Of a DNA stretch of 64,000 bases, positions 47,826 through 58,900 are shown in pieces. The position numbers were made by a program, and so were the translations under genes. Below the pieces are notes generated by a model. It saw nothing but the letters and a program-made list of their open reading frames with translations, did not search any database and was not told where the DNA came from. Source of the DNA: Macrobrachium rosenbergii (Eukaryota > Arthropoda > Malacostraca > Decapoda > Palaemonidae); contig NC_089741.1 in assembly GCF_040412425.1 (NCBI RefSeq), positions 38,848,538-38,912,537 of the forward strand. Reading direction: 5' to 3'. Numbering within the stretch: the first letter of the stretch is position 1; each line of letters begins with the position of its first letter.

Positions 47826-48946
47826 TTAAATATCCCAGTAGCCTTCCTCTGTCATTTGCCCATCAACAATTATGCTCCTTGGCCTGACAGGACGTCCAGA
47901 CAAGTCTGTAGAGTAACGATGGAGAGTTTTGCTTGGCGTTGATGGCGCTGACTGGTGTTGGAGAGCACTGAACCTCCTTCCTGTTTCTGAAGTATGCCTC
48001 ACATGACCTGGATATTTAACATCCACGCTATGAGAGGGAGATGATGGCCTTGATCTGTCCAAAGAGCAATCATCATCCATAGTCATATTTTGCTGAATTC
48101 GAGGTTTATGCCCCTGATTGGGTGATAAGTTTTGCAATGCAGCAAATGGATTATATGATTTTAAGAATACTATCAATTTCTTGTCTGATGTGGGTGAGTG
48201 GTCTCTTGGTGACGTTTCTGTCGACATGTTGGAAACTTCAACTTTACCTGGGTTAACGTCTGGTGAGGGCTGCCCACTCGAAGCTGTCCTCTTGTGTTTG
48301 CGACTCAAATGCATATCAATGAAATGCCCTTTAGGGACCGAAGGCTGAGATGTGACCTCAACTTTAGCATTTGCCGGTCTAAATGAAAGATTAGGAGAGT
48401 CAGTGGGCTTGCCATGGTACGCATCGAAGCCGCCCTGCCCACTTGACGGGGTTCGTTTGTGTTTTCGAGATAAGTGCAAGTCATGTAAAATACCCTTTGG
48501 TGACTGTGATCCCTCCCTGCTTTGCCTGGGTGACAGGTTGGGAGATTCACTTGGTTTTGTGGGCTGGAGATCACTAACAGCAAGCCCTCCAGACGGAGTG
48601 CGCTTATGCTTGCGACCAATGTGGAGGTCCAAGAGATGGACTTTGGGTGACTGAGATCCAGTTTCTTGCTTCAAGGTGAACGACCTAGAACTTGAGTCCT
48701 CGTTTCTCCTGGACTCTAAATTCTTAAAGATCTTGGACTCCGGTATCATCTTCAGTGCATTTATCCCCATCTGAGGAGTAAGCCGGGAGACGGAGGGACC
48801 AGCTGGAGGTGTGGTCGAACCAGACGACTGAGTGTGGCTTTGTGTCGACACCTGCATTTGCTGCAGTGCTGCGTCACGCCATATATCCTGATACCGCTCC
48901 AAGGTAAATGGGTCCTCCTCATCCCCAGTATACTCTAACAGATCAT
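47826..48946 (-). CDS. hycc: Hyccin (FAM126/HYCC), alternative terminal exon C, 373-residue C-tail
   Basis: The acceptor GGCATGGTAG precedes 48946. The exon starts AT-GAT, in phase with the exon B donor, and is open for 1,121 nt to TAA at 47826-47828. An ATG 7 nt upstream of the splice site opens the same frame but lies within the acceptor sequence, so a start there is less likely. Numbering from the first D: an acidic/aromatic start (LLEYTGDEEDPFTLERYQDI), a Ser/Thr/Pro-rich region, then three copies of a basic motif at 100-121, 149-170 and 204-225 with core RKHKRT[PA]S. Copies 1 and 2 are each followed by a KP..SPNLS.R segment (131-141, 180-190). Residues 257-270 (KLIVFLKSYNPFAA) are the only hydrophobic stretch, and the end is EEGYWDI. 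A donor-like CCCAG|GTAAAG at 48248 is phase-matched to exon D. The polypyrimidine tract is weak, so exon usage should be tested. Confidence 0.7.
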
Positions 48947-48964
48947 CTACCATGCCGCATGCAA

Positions 48965-51900
48965 TGAACGTGCAACATAAATATTAATGATCAAAATGTT
49001 ATTAAAATATGAAAGCTATGAGAAGTACTGTATCATCTAGGCTAATGTTACATATAAAGCCTTGTTGTTACACATCATTTTATCAGACACTTGACTATTC
49101 TTGGTCTAACACACAGCATACTTCTCATAAGAAATAAAATGCCTTTGTTTCTAAGTCACTACAAACTGTAAAAAAAAACAATCTGAACACTAAAGTTCCT
49201 CTAATTGCACAATTCCTCATGCTGTGCACAAGACGACACAAAGCCGTGTATCTAATAATATGACTAATGTTTAGTATAAACCTTTGCATCCACTACTCTG
49301 AGGTCATATACAGGGGGTTTGGAGGTGGTGGTGGAGATGACCAGGAACGATTATACAGACTGGAACAAGTGCCTTAATCTGCTTGTCACTTATATATAAA
49401 TAAGCTTGTCTCAGCATGTACAGTACAACCCTTAAGACAACAACAGTAATAATAGACAATAAAATGCATAAAATGACCAGAGTAAAGATTTGTATATATC
49501 ACAATAGCACACAAGGTAAAAAAAAATTTTTTTAAATACAATCCATTATAAATACACTGATCTAACACTATTTCTTTATTCTGGCAATGGAATTGTAATT
49601 TACACAAAAAAAGGTACAAAACAAAGAATTTCAGCCTTGACAGAAGAGGGGCAATGACAAAATACCTATTGCCAGAACCCAAGAATCTTCAACGAACAAG
49701 CTAATGGCTATGAGAAACATGTGCTTAAGTCTACTACAGCTTGTGTACAACTGAAATGCTCAGAAGCTGCTGCTATTGTTATTTATTTAAAGGGGGCAAT
49801 GAGATCTCATGATCACATTTCTTATTTATATTTCCAAGCACAAACACAACTTAGCTTTGTGAACGGACAAGAAACTCCACAGAGATGGAGCCATCTCTTT
49901 ATTTCTCGTCTATGTAGACAGGAGTAATCTATAAAATGACCACTGATTCAATCATCAAAGAGCAATGACATGACAAGACAAAGGATGTAACCATGCAAAG
50001 GTAGTTTTTGGAAGTCTCTGCCTACCTTCTACCAAACGCAATTTTCACTGAAGGGCAATATGCTGACAATTCACAATGGACAGTCCCTAGTAAAGGCACT
50101 TAAGTTCAGAAGGGTGGAATGGATGGGACAAAGACTATACTTCTGTTAATGTGGGAGGGACAATGCACCACTTTGAGGATCATGTCTAGATGCTTGAGCA
50201 CATTTGTACGAGAGGATTCAACCTGGTCACTCCACCACACCAATTTCCCTCTAGAAATATGAAGAGATCATGTCAAATGGCCTGATTCAACATCGACTCG
50301 GAATGCAAAGAATCTGGCATTTACTATCTTTCAAAATGTGGATCGTTACTCTACTACAAAAGATTTGTAAAGACTGCTTGAGAATGTGGGACTTCAAAAA
50401 GGATATTGGAAAACTGGACCACAAAAATGCTAGATGATCCCTCACAAAAGAATGACTCATAAGATCAACTCAATCTAACAGTCAAAACAATTAAAATGCA
50501 AGCACTTCTCAATTATGGGATAACTGATTTATCTAAAAACATAACCAATTTATGTAGAATAAAGGTGGACTTTATATTTCCAAACTCTTGACTTCAAACT
50601 TTACCAAGTTTGTGCTTGAGATATTCTGTGCTGAAAGAGTATTCAAATTATTCTTATTGGTTTGTGGCACAGTTTACAGAAAAATAAATGAATGATGCCA
50701 ATTTAATTATATAAACAGTAAAAAAAAAAAAAGTGGAGTGTTTAGTAAGAGATTTTTGAGAGTTAAATGTCAAGAAATCCAAAATCATTATTACTGGTGA
50801 TACAATTACGTATAATCATCTCCTCACATTCTCTTGCAAAAGTTCACTTCTTTTTCAAAAGAAGGATTTATATTTCCCTTTTACAGAATATCAAAATCAG
50901 AAGCAAAAAATAAATTCTCAGCTACTATAACTTTCTTCTGCATATTTACACATGTAACTATACAAGTCTGCAAAGTCCAAATCATAAAGAATATACATTT
51001 CTACATGAAACATATATCAGAGTACTGTAACATGAATTTTCTAGAACTTTACACCACAGCAAAACATCACCTCCCTAGAAATAGTTTGCTTATAAAAAAA
51101 AGAGCTTAACAATATCACAGTTAACTAAGAATTGGATATGCGAAAGTTTAAACATAAAAAAAAAAAGTTCAACTCTTTTGTCATTGCTGATAAAAGTGAA
51201 ATTCTCTTTTAATGAAAAAGTCCAAAAAAATTGACACAAAAGCAAATTATCTTTATCTTAAAGGCTGCAAACTACAGAAAAATAATTTCTTATAACAATA
51301 CTAAAAACTTACTTCTGATTCACTTGCCTATATTCTCAACCTGACCCATAATATAAGGACCCTATGGGAGTGCACAAGGCATAAGAGAGTGAACAGAACT
51401 TTGTTCACATCCAAGCTGATATAAAAGTAATAATGATGATAATGGCTTCTGTGGCAAACTATACTAAACTACATTTGTTTCGCATACTGCTATCTTGAGG
51501 ATGCTGAATCTATAATAAAAAAAAAAACAGAGTAACCTAGGGTTTATAACCAAAATGAAAATGGAAAATAGTAATAAGGGAAACATTTCTCTCAAAGGTC
51601 CTTGAGAAACATGCTCTCGTTCTAGCACGATAAAACAAAATGTGAACAAGATGAGGAACCAATGAACATTTGATGGTTATGCCACTCCACTTCAACACTC
51701 CTGAAATGGAAAGCATTTCAATCCTTCCACTAACTCTTTCAAAACTAGAGCAAAGTATATCTCAAGCACAGTTAATCAGGTAGACGACATTACAAAACAG
51801 TCAAATCAAACCTGACAAAAATTTGCAAAATAAAAAAAAGGAAGAAAATTTTATAATCTACTTAACACATGAAACAAAATACAGAACCAGAAATTCAAAA

Positions 51901-53425
51901 GTATGGCAAAAAAGTTAAACACGAAATGAATGTTTGGAATATAGTTTTAACATAAAGAATAAAAACCAAAATACTACACTATATTCACACTAGACAGACA
52001 GAAAGAGGTAAGAAATACACCTTGGTTAAGCTGCTGCGTATATCCAGCATTCCGTACCCCTTGACTTTCAAGTATAGATACTTTTTCACTTATTGGGGCT
52101 CCTACAGGTTAAAACTAAATCTCCAAATTTAAGACAGTAAAAACATGAATTTCTTCACACCTCTGAACTACTCTAGACAACAGGCTGTTCATGGATTGAA
52201 ATCTATTTGAATGACACTACAGTACTCTTGTCATTGTTACCTGACAACGAAGAACCCAAATAAAAACTTCTTTCGCAGACTTTGTTCTTTGAATGATTAC
52301 TGAAATGATCCTTGACACCTATCTGAGGTAATTATTTCTCAACTACTTGACAGAGGAATTACCAATCCCCTGATGGTTAAAGTCTCATGCAAAAATAATA
52401 CCTACTTACTCACTGCAATGAATATTCAAGATGAGTCAAAATTATTGCAAAAATAATGATGACATATCTCTTCCATTTGCATACTAAAACCTTGAGATCT
52501 TAAATTTTGTTTCATTTATCAAATAAAAAAGCAACTGTTATACTTTCACTTTTCCAATTCTGCCATGGAAATATCTCCTAGAGTCAATAATTACAAATTC
52601 TTATCTGCTCTCTACTCAAAGTTTTATGATGGAAACCATTACTTTTCAGCTTAAAAGTACTGTCAATTTTATTTCTATGTGTCTGAAAGCTAAAATCTAA
52701 CTCAAATAACTTATCAGAGACCCTGCCTGTCTGTTACTTTCAATAAACAAATGCAGTTTCAATAAAGTGCTTCTATACAACAATTTAGTTTCATTTATAA
52801 AATTCTCAAAATCAAACTCTGGAACTATAGTTTACATGACTCAAACTTTCTGTAATACAATTTATGGGCAATGACACTGCTGAAGCCCTGACTTCTTTGT
52901 GTGTGTGCAATTGTGTGTTTTAAGGATTTTAAGGTTACTCGCAAAACACAAACACTCGTACTCATGCCCATAAATTATGCTGACCATAATTTTACACGGG
53001 TGCATTGTAATATTTGCACAGAAGTGGAAAGAATGAACAAACCCTGTAAGTAATTCAAATTCTCAAAAGAAGAAGAAAAAGAAATGACAGTAATACGAAG
53101 AAAAAATTACCTTAACGCCTACACTTGTAATGTTAGTCACAAAAAAAGTTCAAATCTCAACAATTCACTCAACCATGCTTATTTTTGCAAGTCACAAACG
53201 CTACTGTCTTATTTCTTTTAACGGGAGGCTCTGAGTCACATTCACTCGCCTTAACGATGTCTGTTTAACCACAGTACATTTCTTTATGGATTGGAATGAC
53301 AATGTTTCAAACCAAACAGTGAGGAGACAGTGCATACGTTCACTAAAAGGATCATTTGCATATGTTCGCTAACTAGATTAGTACCAGTCACAGAAAAAAG
53401 CATAAAATGTACCTATTTAATAAAT
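48965..53425. other. Hyccin intron between exons B and C, part 1
   Basis: AT-rich, with no supported coding sequence on either strand. I see no large mobile element or microsatellite here. Confidence 0.5.
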
Positions 53426-53430
53426 TAGCC

Positions 53431-53604
53431 TCATTTAAATAAATACTGCTAAAGTAGAATTATTAACGTACAGAAAATGCATAAAAATTCATTTAAATAA
53501 ATACTGCTAAAGTAGAATTATTAACGTACAGAAAATGCATAAAAATTCATTTAAATAAACACTGCTAAAGTAGAATGATTAACGTACAGAAAATGCATAA
53601 AAAT
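53431..53604. repeat. Three-copy tandem repeat, unit 58 bp
   Basis: TCATTTAAATAAATACTGCT, then AAAGTAGAATTATTAACGTA, then CAGAAAATGCATAAAAAT, repeated three times with only two or three substitutions. High identity suggests recent expansion. Lies in a hyccin intron. Confidence 0.9.
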
Positions 53605-53947
53605 ATATGAAGACTTACAATGAAACAAACATAAAGTAAAAAAAGGACACAAGACTTATGTGTTTGAAAACAATTTAACTTTGTACAAAAGTGGCATGAA
53701 GAGAATTACGTACTGATCCATAAAGAGTTTTAAAATGAAGTCATTCTTTTATATTGAACAGCAATAAAATATTCAGTGGGCATTATTGAAAAATAAAGAA
53801 AATTAAAACAAAATTTATACAAGCAAATAAATATATAAATAAAAAACATTATATATATATATATAATTTTCTTAAAAAACCATTACTTATATGTGCATAT
53901 GATTGACAATCATTATGGGCACAATATATAATGGATTTTTATTTATT

Positions 53948-53950
<3 letters not shown>

Positions 53951-54010
<60 letters not shown>
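53951..54010. repeat. (TA)n microsatellite
   Basis: About 29 TA units; a shorter (TA)n lies at about 53851-53866. Confidence 0.95.
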
Positions 54011-54013
<3 letters not shown>

Positions 54014-54149
54014 TAATACCTCTACTCTACGATGTTTTTCAAGTTTCAGCGTTTTCAACAATAGTTATTATGAATAACAAGGAAAACAGAAACTGACAGG
54101 CATTATTTTACAATTATTCTTATACCTACAAAGAAGGCTAATCAGTGTA

Positions 54150-54750
54150 ACCCTCGCCCATCTTCCCAAGGTATTAAATAGTGTTATACCCTACAATTCT
54201 TAGTAAGCTACACCACCTTCTTGTATATAATGAAACAATTACTACTTCCCCCACCAAATCCTTTGGAACACCACTCTCCTAGACATAATGTACTCTACAA
54301 ACCTTGTTCAGTTATTCAGTGACATCATTCACCACTATAATGCAGTATCTTAGCAATGAACACATAAATGCATCCAGTCTGGGTACCTGTCCATTCTTAA
54401 ACCTAACAACTTTCGTCCTCACATCTCTATCATTCATTTCTACTAGTCCCTCAGATGTTCACAAAACCTTTCCACTCTTTTGACATTAACATCTCACCCC
54501 CATTATCCTCCATTTTCAACAACTCAACAAAATAGTCAATCAATCAATACAGGACTGTATTCCCTTTGGACAGCACTTCTGCTCTTCAATATTTTACTCT
54601 AAGTACCATTTTCTCATGAGCCTTTCCATTTGCATTTAATTCAATCCGATACAACTTCTTCTTCACCCTATAATGCTTGCTTAGGTTTATGTCTGCATTT
54701 ACATAACTTCCCTTCTTTTTCTCTTACTCTTTCATAATGACTACTATGTT
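54150..54750 (-). pseudogene. Decayed RTE-like reverse transcriptase fragment in a hyccin intron
   Basis: The minus strand near 54420-54330 reads VRTKVVRFKNGQVPRLDAFM, matching the RT motif V..LKNGKA.G.DG...E.L. Near 54290-54170 it reads SGVPKDLVGEVVIVSLYTRR, matching G.VP.DW....IVPLYKGKG, then CSLLRIVG, the relic of RGISLLSV.GK. Multiple stops and frame changes break it. The segment further upstream (about 54550-54750) has the Lys/Glu-rich character of the endonuclease-RT linker. Same strand as hyccin. An old, inactive insertion. Confidence 0.5.
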
Positions 54751-55034
54751 CATTCTCTAGTACTTAAATAAGCTCTTCTCTTCTGTTACGCAACTTCACA
54801 GTAATTAACTAACTTTAGGAACTCATAAATTTCCATAGTTTATATTTAATGACACTACATTCACATGGTTTGTATTGATGGACACTGCACATAAATTTCC
54901 TTACAGAGTACAAAAATTTATGCTACATTTGTTCAAATCGCACACAGCAAAAAGGCAAAATTTCTCTCTCCCAAAACTACCCTAATACTTTTATCTTAAA
55001 TCACACAACTAAATCAGAACAATGAATCACCTAC

Positions 55035-55151
55035 CTGGTAGTTTCTTGGTCCTGAAGGAAGCATTTGTAATAATTGTTTTTGATAAGGGCGCTGAAGTTG
55101 TGGATGGAGTGAGGGCAACACTGATACCCATAGGCCCGTCACTTGGTTGAC
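55035..55151 (-). CDS. hycc: Hyccin (FAM126/HYCC), exon B
   Basis: Acceptor CAACCAACAG before 55151; donor CCAG|GTAGGT after 55035. Phase is 1 at both ends (GT completes Gly; G is left over). It encodes GQPSDGPMGISVALTPSTTS then APLSKTIITNASFRTKKLP. The part ISVALTP......K.I.TNASFR corresponds to the segment just after the helical core in vertebrate hyccin (remembered as [20 protein letters not shown]). This short conserved strand-like segment is followed by the variable tail. The intron to exon A is 655 bp. The donor is shared by exon C (6,088 bp intron) and exon D (9,970 bp intron), which makes it the branch point for the alternative C-termini. Confidence 0.8.
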
Positions 55152-55318
55152 CTGTTGGTTGAAATGAGGAAGAAGATATTGCCAGTACCCTAATATGCCA
55201 TTACAAATTGCATTACTCGGAAAATTCGTGACCTTGAGCTATGAAAAGAAAGTGGAATCCACCTACAATATAGTTTTTGTTTTAATACTAAATGAGGGAG
55301 AAAAAAAGCAAATGCCTG

Positions 55319-55487
55319 GTAAAATATTATATTTCATTATAGCGACTGCTCAAAGGCCAAAAAAAATAAACTTTTATTCTACTTTTTCTATCAAATAATA
55401 ATGGTAAAATATTATGATATATTTCACTATAACGACTGCTCAAAGGACAAAAAAATAAACTTTAATTCTACCTTTTCTATCGAATAT
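55319..55487. repeat. Two-copy direct repeat, about 84 bp, in the intron before exon B
   Basis: GGTAAAATATTAT.ATTTCA, then ACGACTGCTCAAAGG.C and AAAAAATAAACTTTTATTCT, ending CTTTTTCTATC. The copies lie at 55319-55395 and 55403-55482 with about 90 per cent identity. They occupy a quarter of the 655 bp intron between exons A and B. Confidence 0.85.
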
Positions 55488-55806
55488 ATTATTAATAAGT
55501 TATCGAGACTATTTAAATGGACAACACTGAGGAGTGAAGGCAAATGCACAAGGTCCCATTGAAATTTTAAAACCTTACTTTTCTACATCGCCTTTCAAAA
55601 TCATTATAAGTAGATAGGAAAAAGTCAAAACAGCAAGAAATAAATTCTGTATTCAATTATTAAATAATAAAAAAATGTGGGGTATAAACATTTAAATGAA
55701 GCCAGGTTTATTATGACAGCCATGGAATAGAAGCACACTTGCATGTACGGGATAACTTTTTTGACTGAACTAAACTTCACTTTGGAAAACTATCGAGTCG
55801 ACTTAC

Positions 55807-55937
55807 CACTAGGATTGACCTTAAGCGAGTTCTTTATTGCGTTAGTCATTAACAAGACGTCACCGAAAAGCTCGTACTGCGCCCTCATGTGGATGTCTTC
55901 TAAGGACTGAATTCCCAGACTGGCAAACTCATTGAAC
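55807..55937 (-). CDS. hycc: Hyccin (FAM126/HYCC), exon A: last exon of the helical core
   Basis: Acceptor AATACTTTCAG before 55937; consensus donor GTG|GTAAGT after 55807. The 131 nt exon begins and ends one base into a codon. It encodes FNEFASLGIQSLEDIHMRAQ, then YELFGDVLLMTNAIKNSLKV, then NPS. This aligns without gaps to the end of the vertebrate hyccin core as I remember it ([20 protein letters not shown], then LELYPEPLLVANAIKASL), with RAQ.EL, LL..NAIK.SL and L.DI conserved. Hyccin binds TTC7 and, with EFR3, places PI4KA at the plasma membrane to make PI4P; loss of human FAM126A causes hypomyelinating leukodystrophy. The 5' exons lie upstream, probably beyond the window. Confidence 0.87.
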
Positions 55938-58900
55938 CTGAAAGTATTCAGCTCTCAGGAAAGTACGCAAACAACAGACTGCCAAGACCCAAATGATTTC
56001 ATCTTTTATCTTCAACACCTATTTAAGTACAGTATCTAGGTCTTGTATCACTTTCATATTCACAGAAAAATATATTTATTTATAAATATATAAACTGGGA
56101 AATAAGAAACGATGCAGACGCAAGTAATAAAGGAAATGTATACCCAACATGTACCCCACCTGTATAAGCAGTAACCTGAGTATTGTATGAAATAAAAGTT
56201 AATTAATGTGAAAATAATATATTTGCAATGATAAAAGTACATTCATTTTAAGTTTAAATTAAAGGACGAGGGAATCATAACATACATTATTAAAATGAAT
56301 AAATTGCTAAATACTTTATATGAAAAGAATTTAAACATAATGTAGAAATGCATGACTGAAAAGAGGCGCTCCATGCAATATCTAACCACTCATATGCTCA
56401 TCTTTGAACACTTGAGATGATACGTTAGCAGACACACCCAAGTGAAGGCTTCCAAAGCACACATGAAACTGAGAAACAATTTCGACAACATTTTCAAGGC
56501 TCAAAGATGTCACTGAGCTCTACATTGCTACAAATTTTATGATTTACATCCCCAGTTGTCCACTGTAGGTACAAGTGCTGCTACGCTACCCTGTGGTGAA
56601 AAAAAAATTGGAAAAGTTAAAACAAGAAGCTTCCAAGTGCCAGCATCCTGGCAGCTGCGACAGAGTTACAACAGAACGGGTGGTTAATTCTTGTTTGGTG
56701 TTATGGGACCTTAAGCCTTCCTATTTCAATTCTTTCCTTCCACTTGGCAGGAACTTGGGAGGCCTGGGTTAAATGCCCGACAGCATTAGCATTAAACTAC
56801 AGTGTAATGCATTTATTGGGGGGGGGAACTGTCGAAATACAGTTTTGTCTTCGTTGGGGAGGGAGAGAGGAAATTTAGTTTAATTTACATATGCAGTGTA
56901 TATACAGTATTTATATCTAGAGGGTAGATTTTATATGATGACTTATCTAAATGAATGTATCTTTACTTGAAACACAGACATGAATTGGCTAGAGTAGTAC
57001 CTTACACATCAAACAGGAGAATGAGAGAGCTACTTGGTGAACTGAACAAGACTCGTTACAAACAAATATAATAAGATTCACTGAAGATAAGGAGAGGCCA
57101 TCAGTTTACTGGGGATGGGAAGCCAGAAGATTACAGAGAGGAATTTAGTCTAATTGCTTAATGGGAGAGGCTAAGGGTAAGACATGTTCATGACAATGTT
57201 GTGGGAAAGTTTCTGGGTATCACATAGGAGTGGCTTCATGTATATCGAGGTAATATTCCACCACCCCTCATGCATCCTTGCAGCTTAAGGTAACCGAAGG
57301 AGTGAGCCCATTGCAAGCACCAATGAAGCTGGTCTGTAACAACACTACCTGCGTAGTTTGACATGCGGACTATGGTAACACTGTCCGGCACAATTCGGCA
57401 TCATAGCAGGGCACTGGGTCCCCCCTCCTTTGGTGGCATTGTGACTGTAAATGAATCAACAGTGGCAATATGTCAAATTAACATCTGCATTCAGACAGGC
57501 AAATCATTGGAGTTTATGCCGTCAACATCCCAAAATCACCAAAACACATGGCTACTCATCATGAAAACAGTTAAGGATCTCTCCACCCTGCCTGGAAAAG
57601 TTGATTAATTTGTGGTTCACGGGTTCAGACTTACCATCTCCTTCAGAAAATATAACTGCAATGAAAATACTTCTGTCATGCCACAAATTACAATCATGAA
57701 AAAGAATGATATACAATAACCCCAGCTCATGGTAGGAGTAACCTTCTCCACTGCTTTTGTCTGTGTATACTGAAAAAAAAATCAGGTGTTGCCAACGAAA
57801 CTGAAGAAAATTGTTCATATAGGACGAGAGCTATGAAGCTGCAGATGACGTGGCTATGGGAACAAGTACAGAGAAGGATTTTAAGAAATAATGAAGTGAA
57901 AATGCAAAACAATACAATAAACAAATACGAAATGAAGTGTTACAAGAAGACATTAGTGAATACTCATGATAAAGTAAGATAAAATAGTGAAGTTGAAAAG
58001 ATGAATAGCGAGAAAGAATAATGATAAATGGACAAGTTGGAGAGTTTTCAACATTAAGGAGCCATAGACTGTACTGATAAAAGGTTCAAAGCAAAATATG
58101 GAAAAGAATCATGATGTACAAAAAAGATTTAGCTAACAAAGAAGATTAAGCTAAACAAATTGTTTTTAATCTTAGAGTTTTGATTAAGAACTGAGATCTA
58201 AATGCCTATTTGGATTGTCCTCTATGGATTAGGTTTGAGAACTTAAGCACTGGGTAATATAAAAACGAGTCAAAGGTGATGGGAAATTTATGCTGACAAA
58301 CTGGAACAGATATAAAGTACCAGAAAGGACTGAAAAAAGGCAACTGAAAAATTATTAAGAGATAAAGTATGAAAATAATTGAAATGATAAAAAAATAAAG
58401 ACTGTAGTATGGAATAAATGAAAAGTTCAGTTCACAGTTGTAAGGAATAAAGGTAAAGGATAACAGAGATCTGCCTAAGCTTGGGCAGAACACTTGGAGA
58501 TGATAATCACAATATCGAATTTCGTCGCATAAAAAAACTTCTGAAGGTCACTTTCAATATTATTAAAGCAAACCTATTTCAAGATAAATAATGACAAAAC
58601 CAGCTGGAATACAAGCAATCTATCACCTGTACTCTAAGTAAAGTACTACAAGGTGGAAGCATACATAATATTACAAAATACATACTAGAGTCCACTGTCT
58701 TCAAACCACAGACACTAAGCTACAAATCTTAGGTCTACTGGGGTCTTCAATATGAGATTCCCTTACAGTAAAACAAACCTACTGTACAGTAATGCAATTC
58801 CTGAAAGAAAAATAATGGTGTTCCAAAAACTTATTTCAAAAATGGATCAAGCATTCTTGACAATTCTTCTGTGAGTAGCATCCATCCTTACTACTCATTA

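Noticed and set aside
48118..48654. Plus-strand frames opposite hyccin exon C, with a repeated GVRLCLR-type motif
   Set aside because: Antisense reading of the triplicated RKHKRT coding repeat, not an independent gene.
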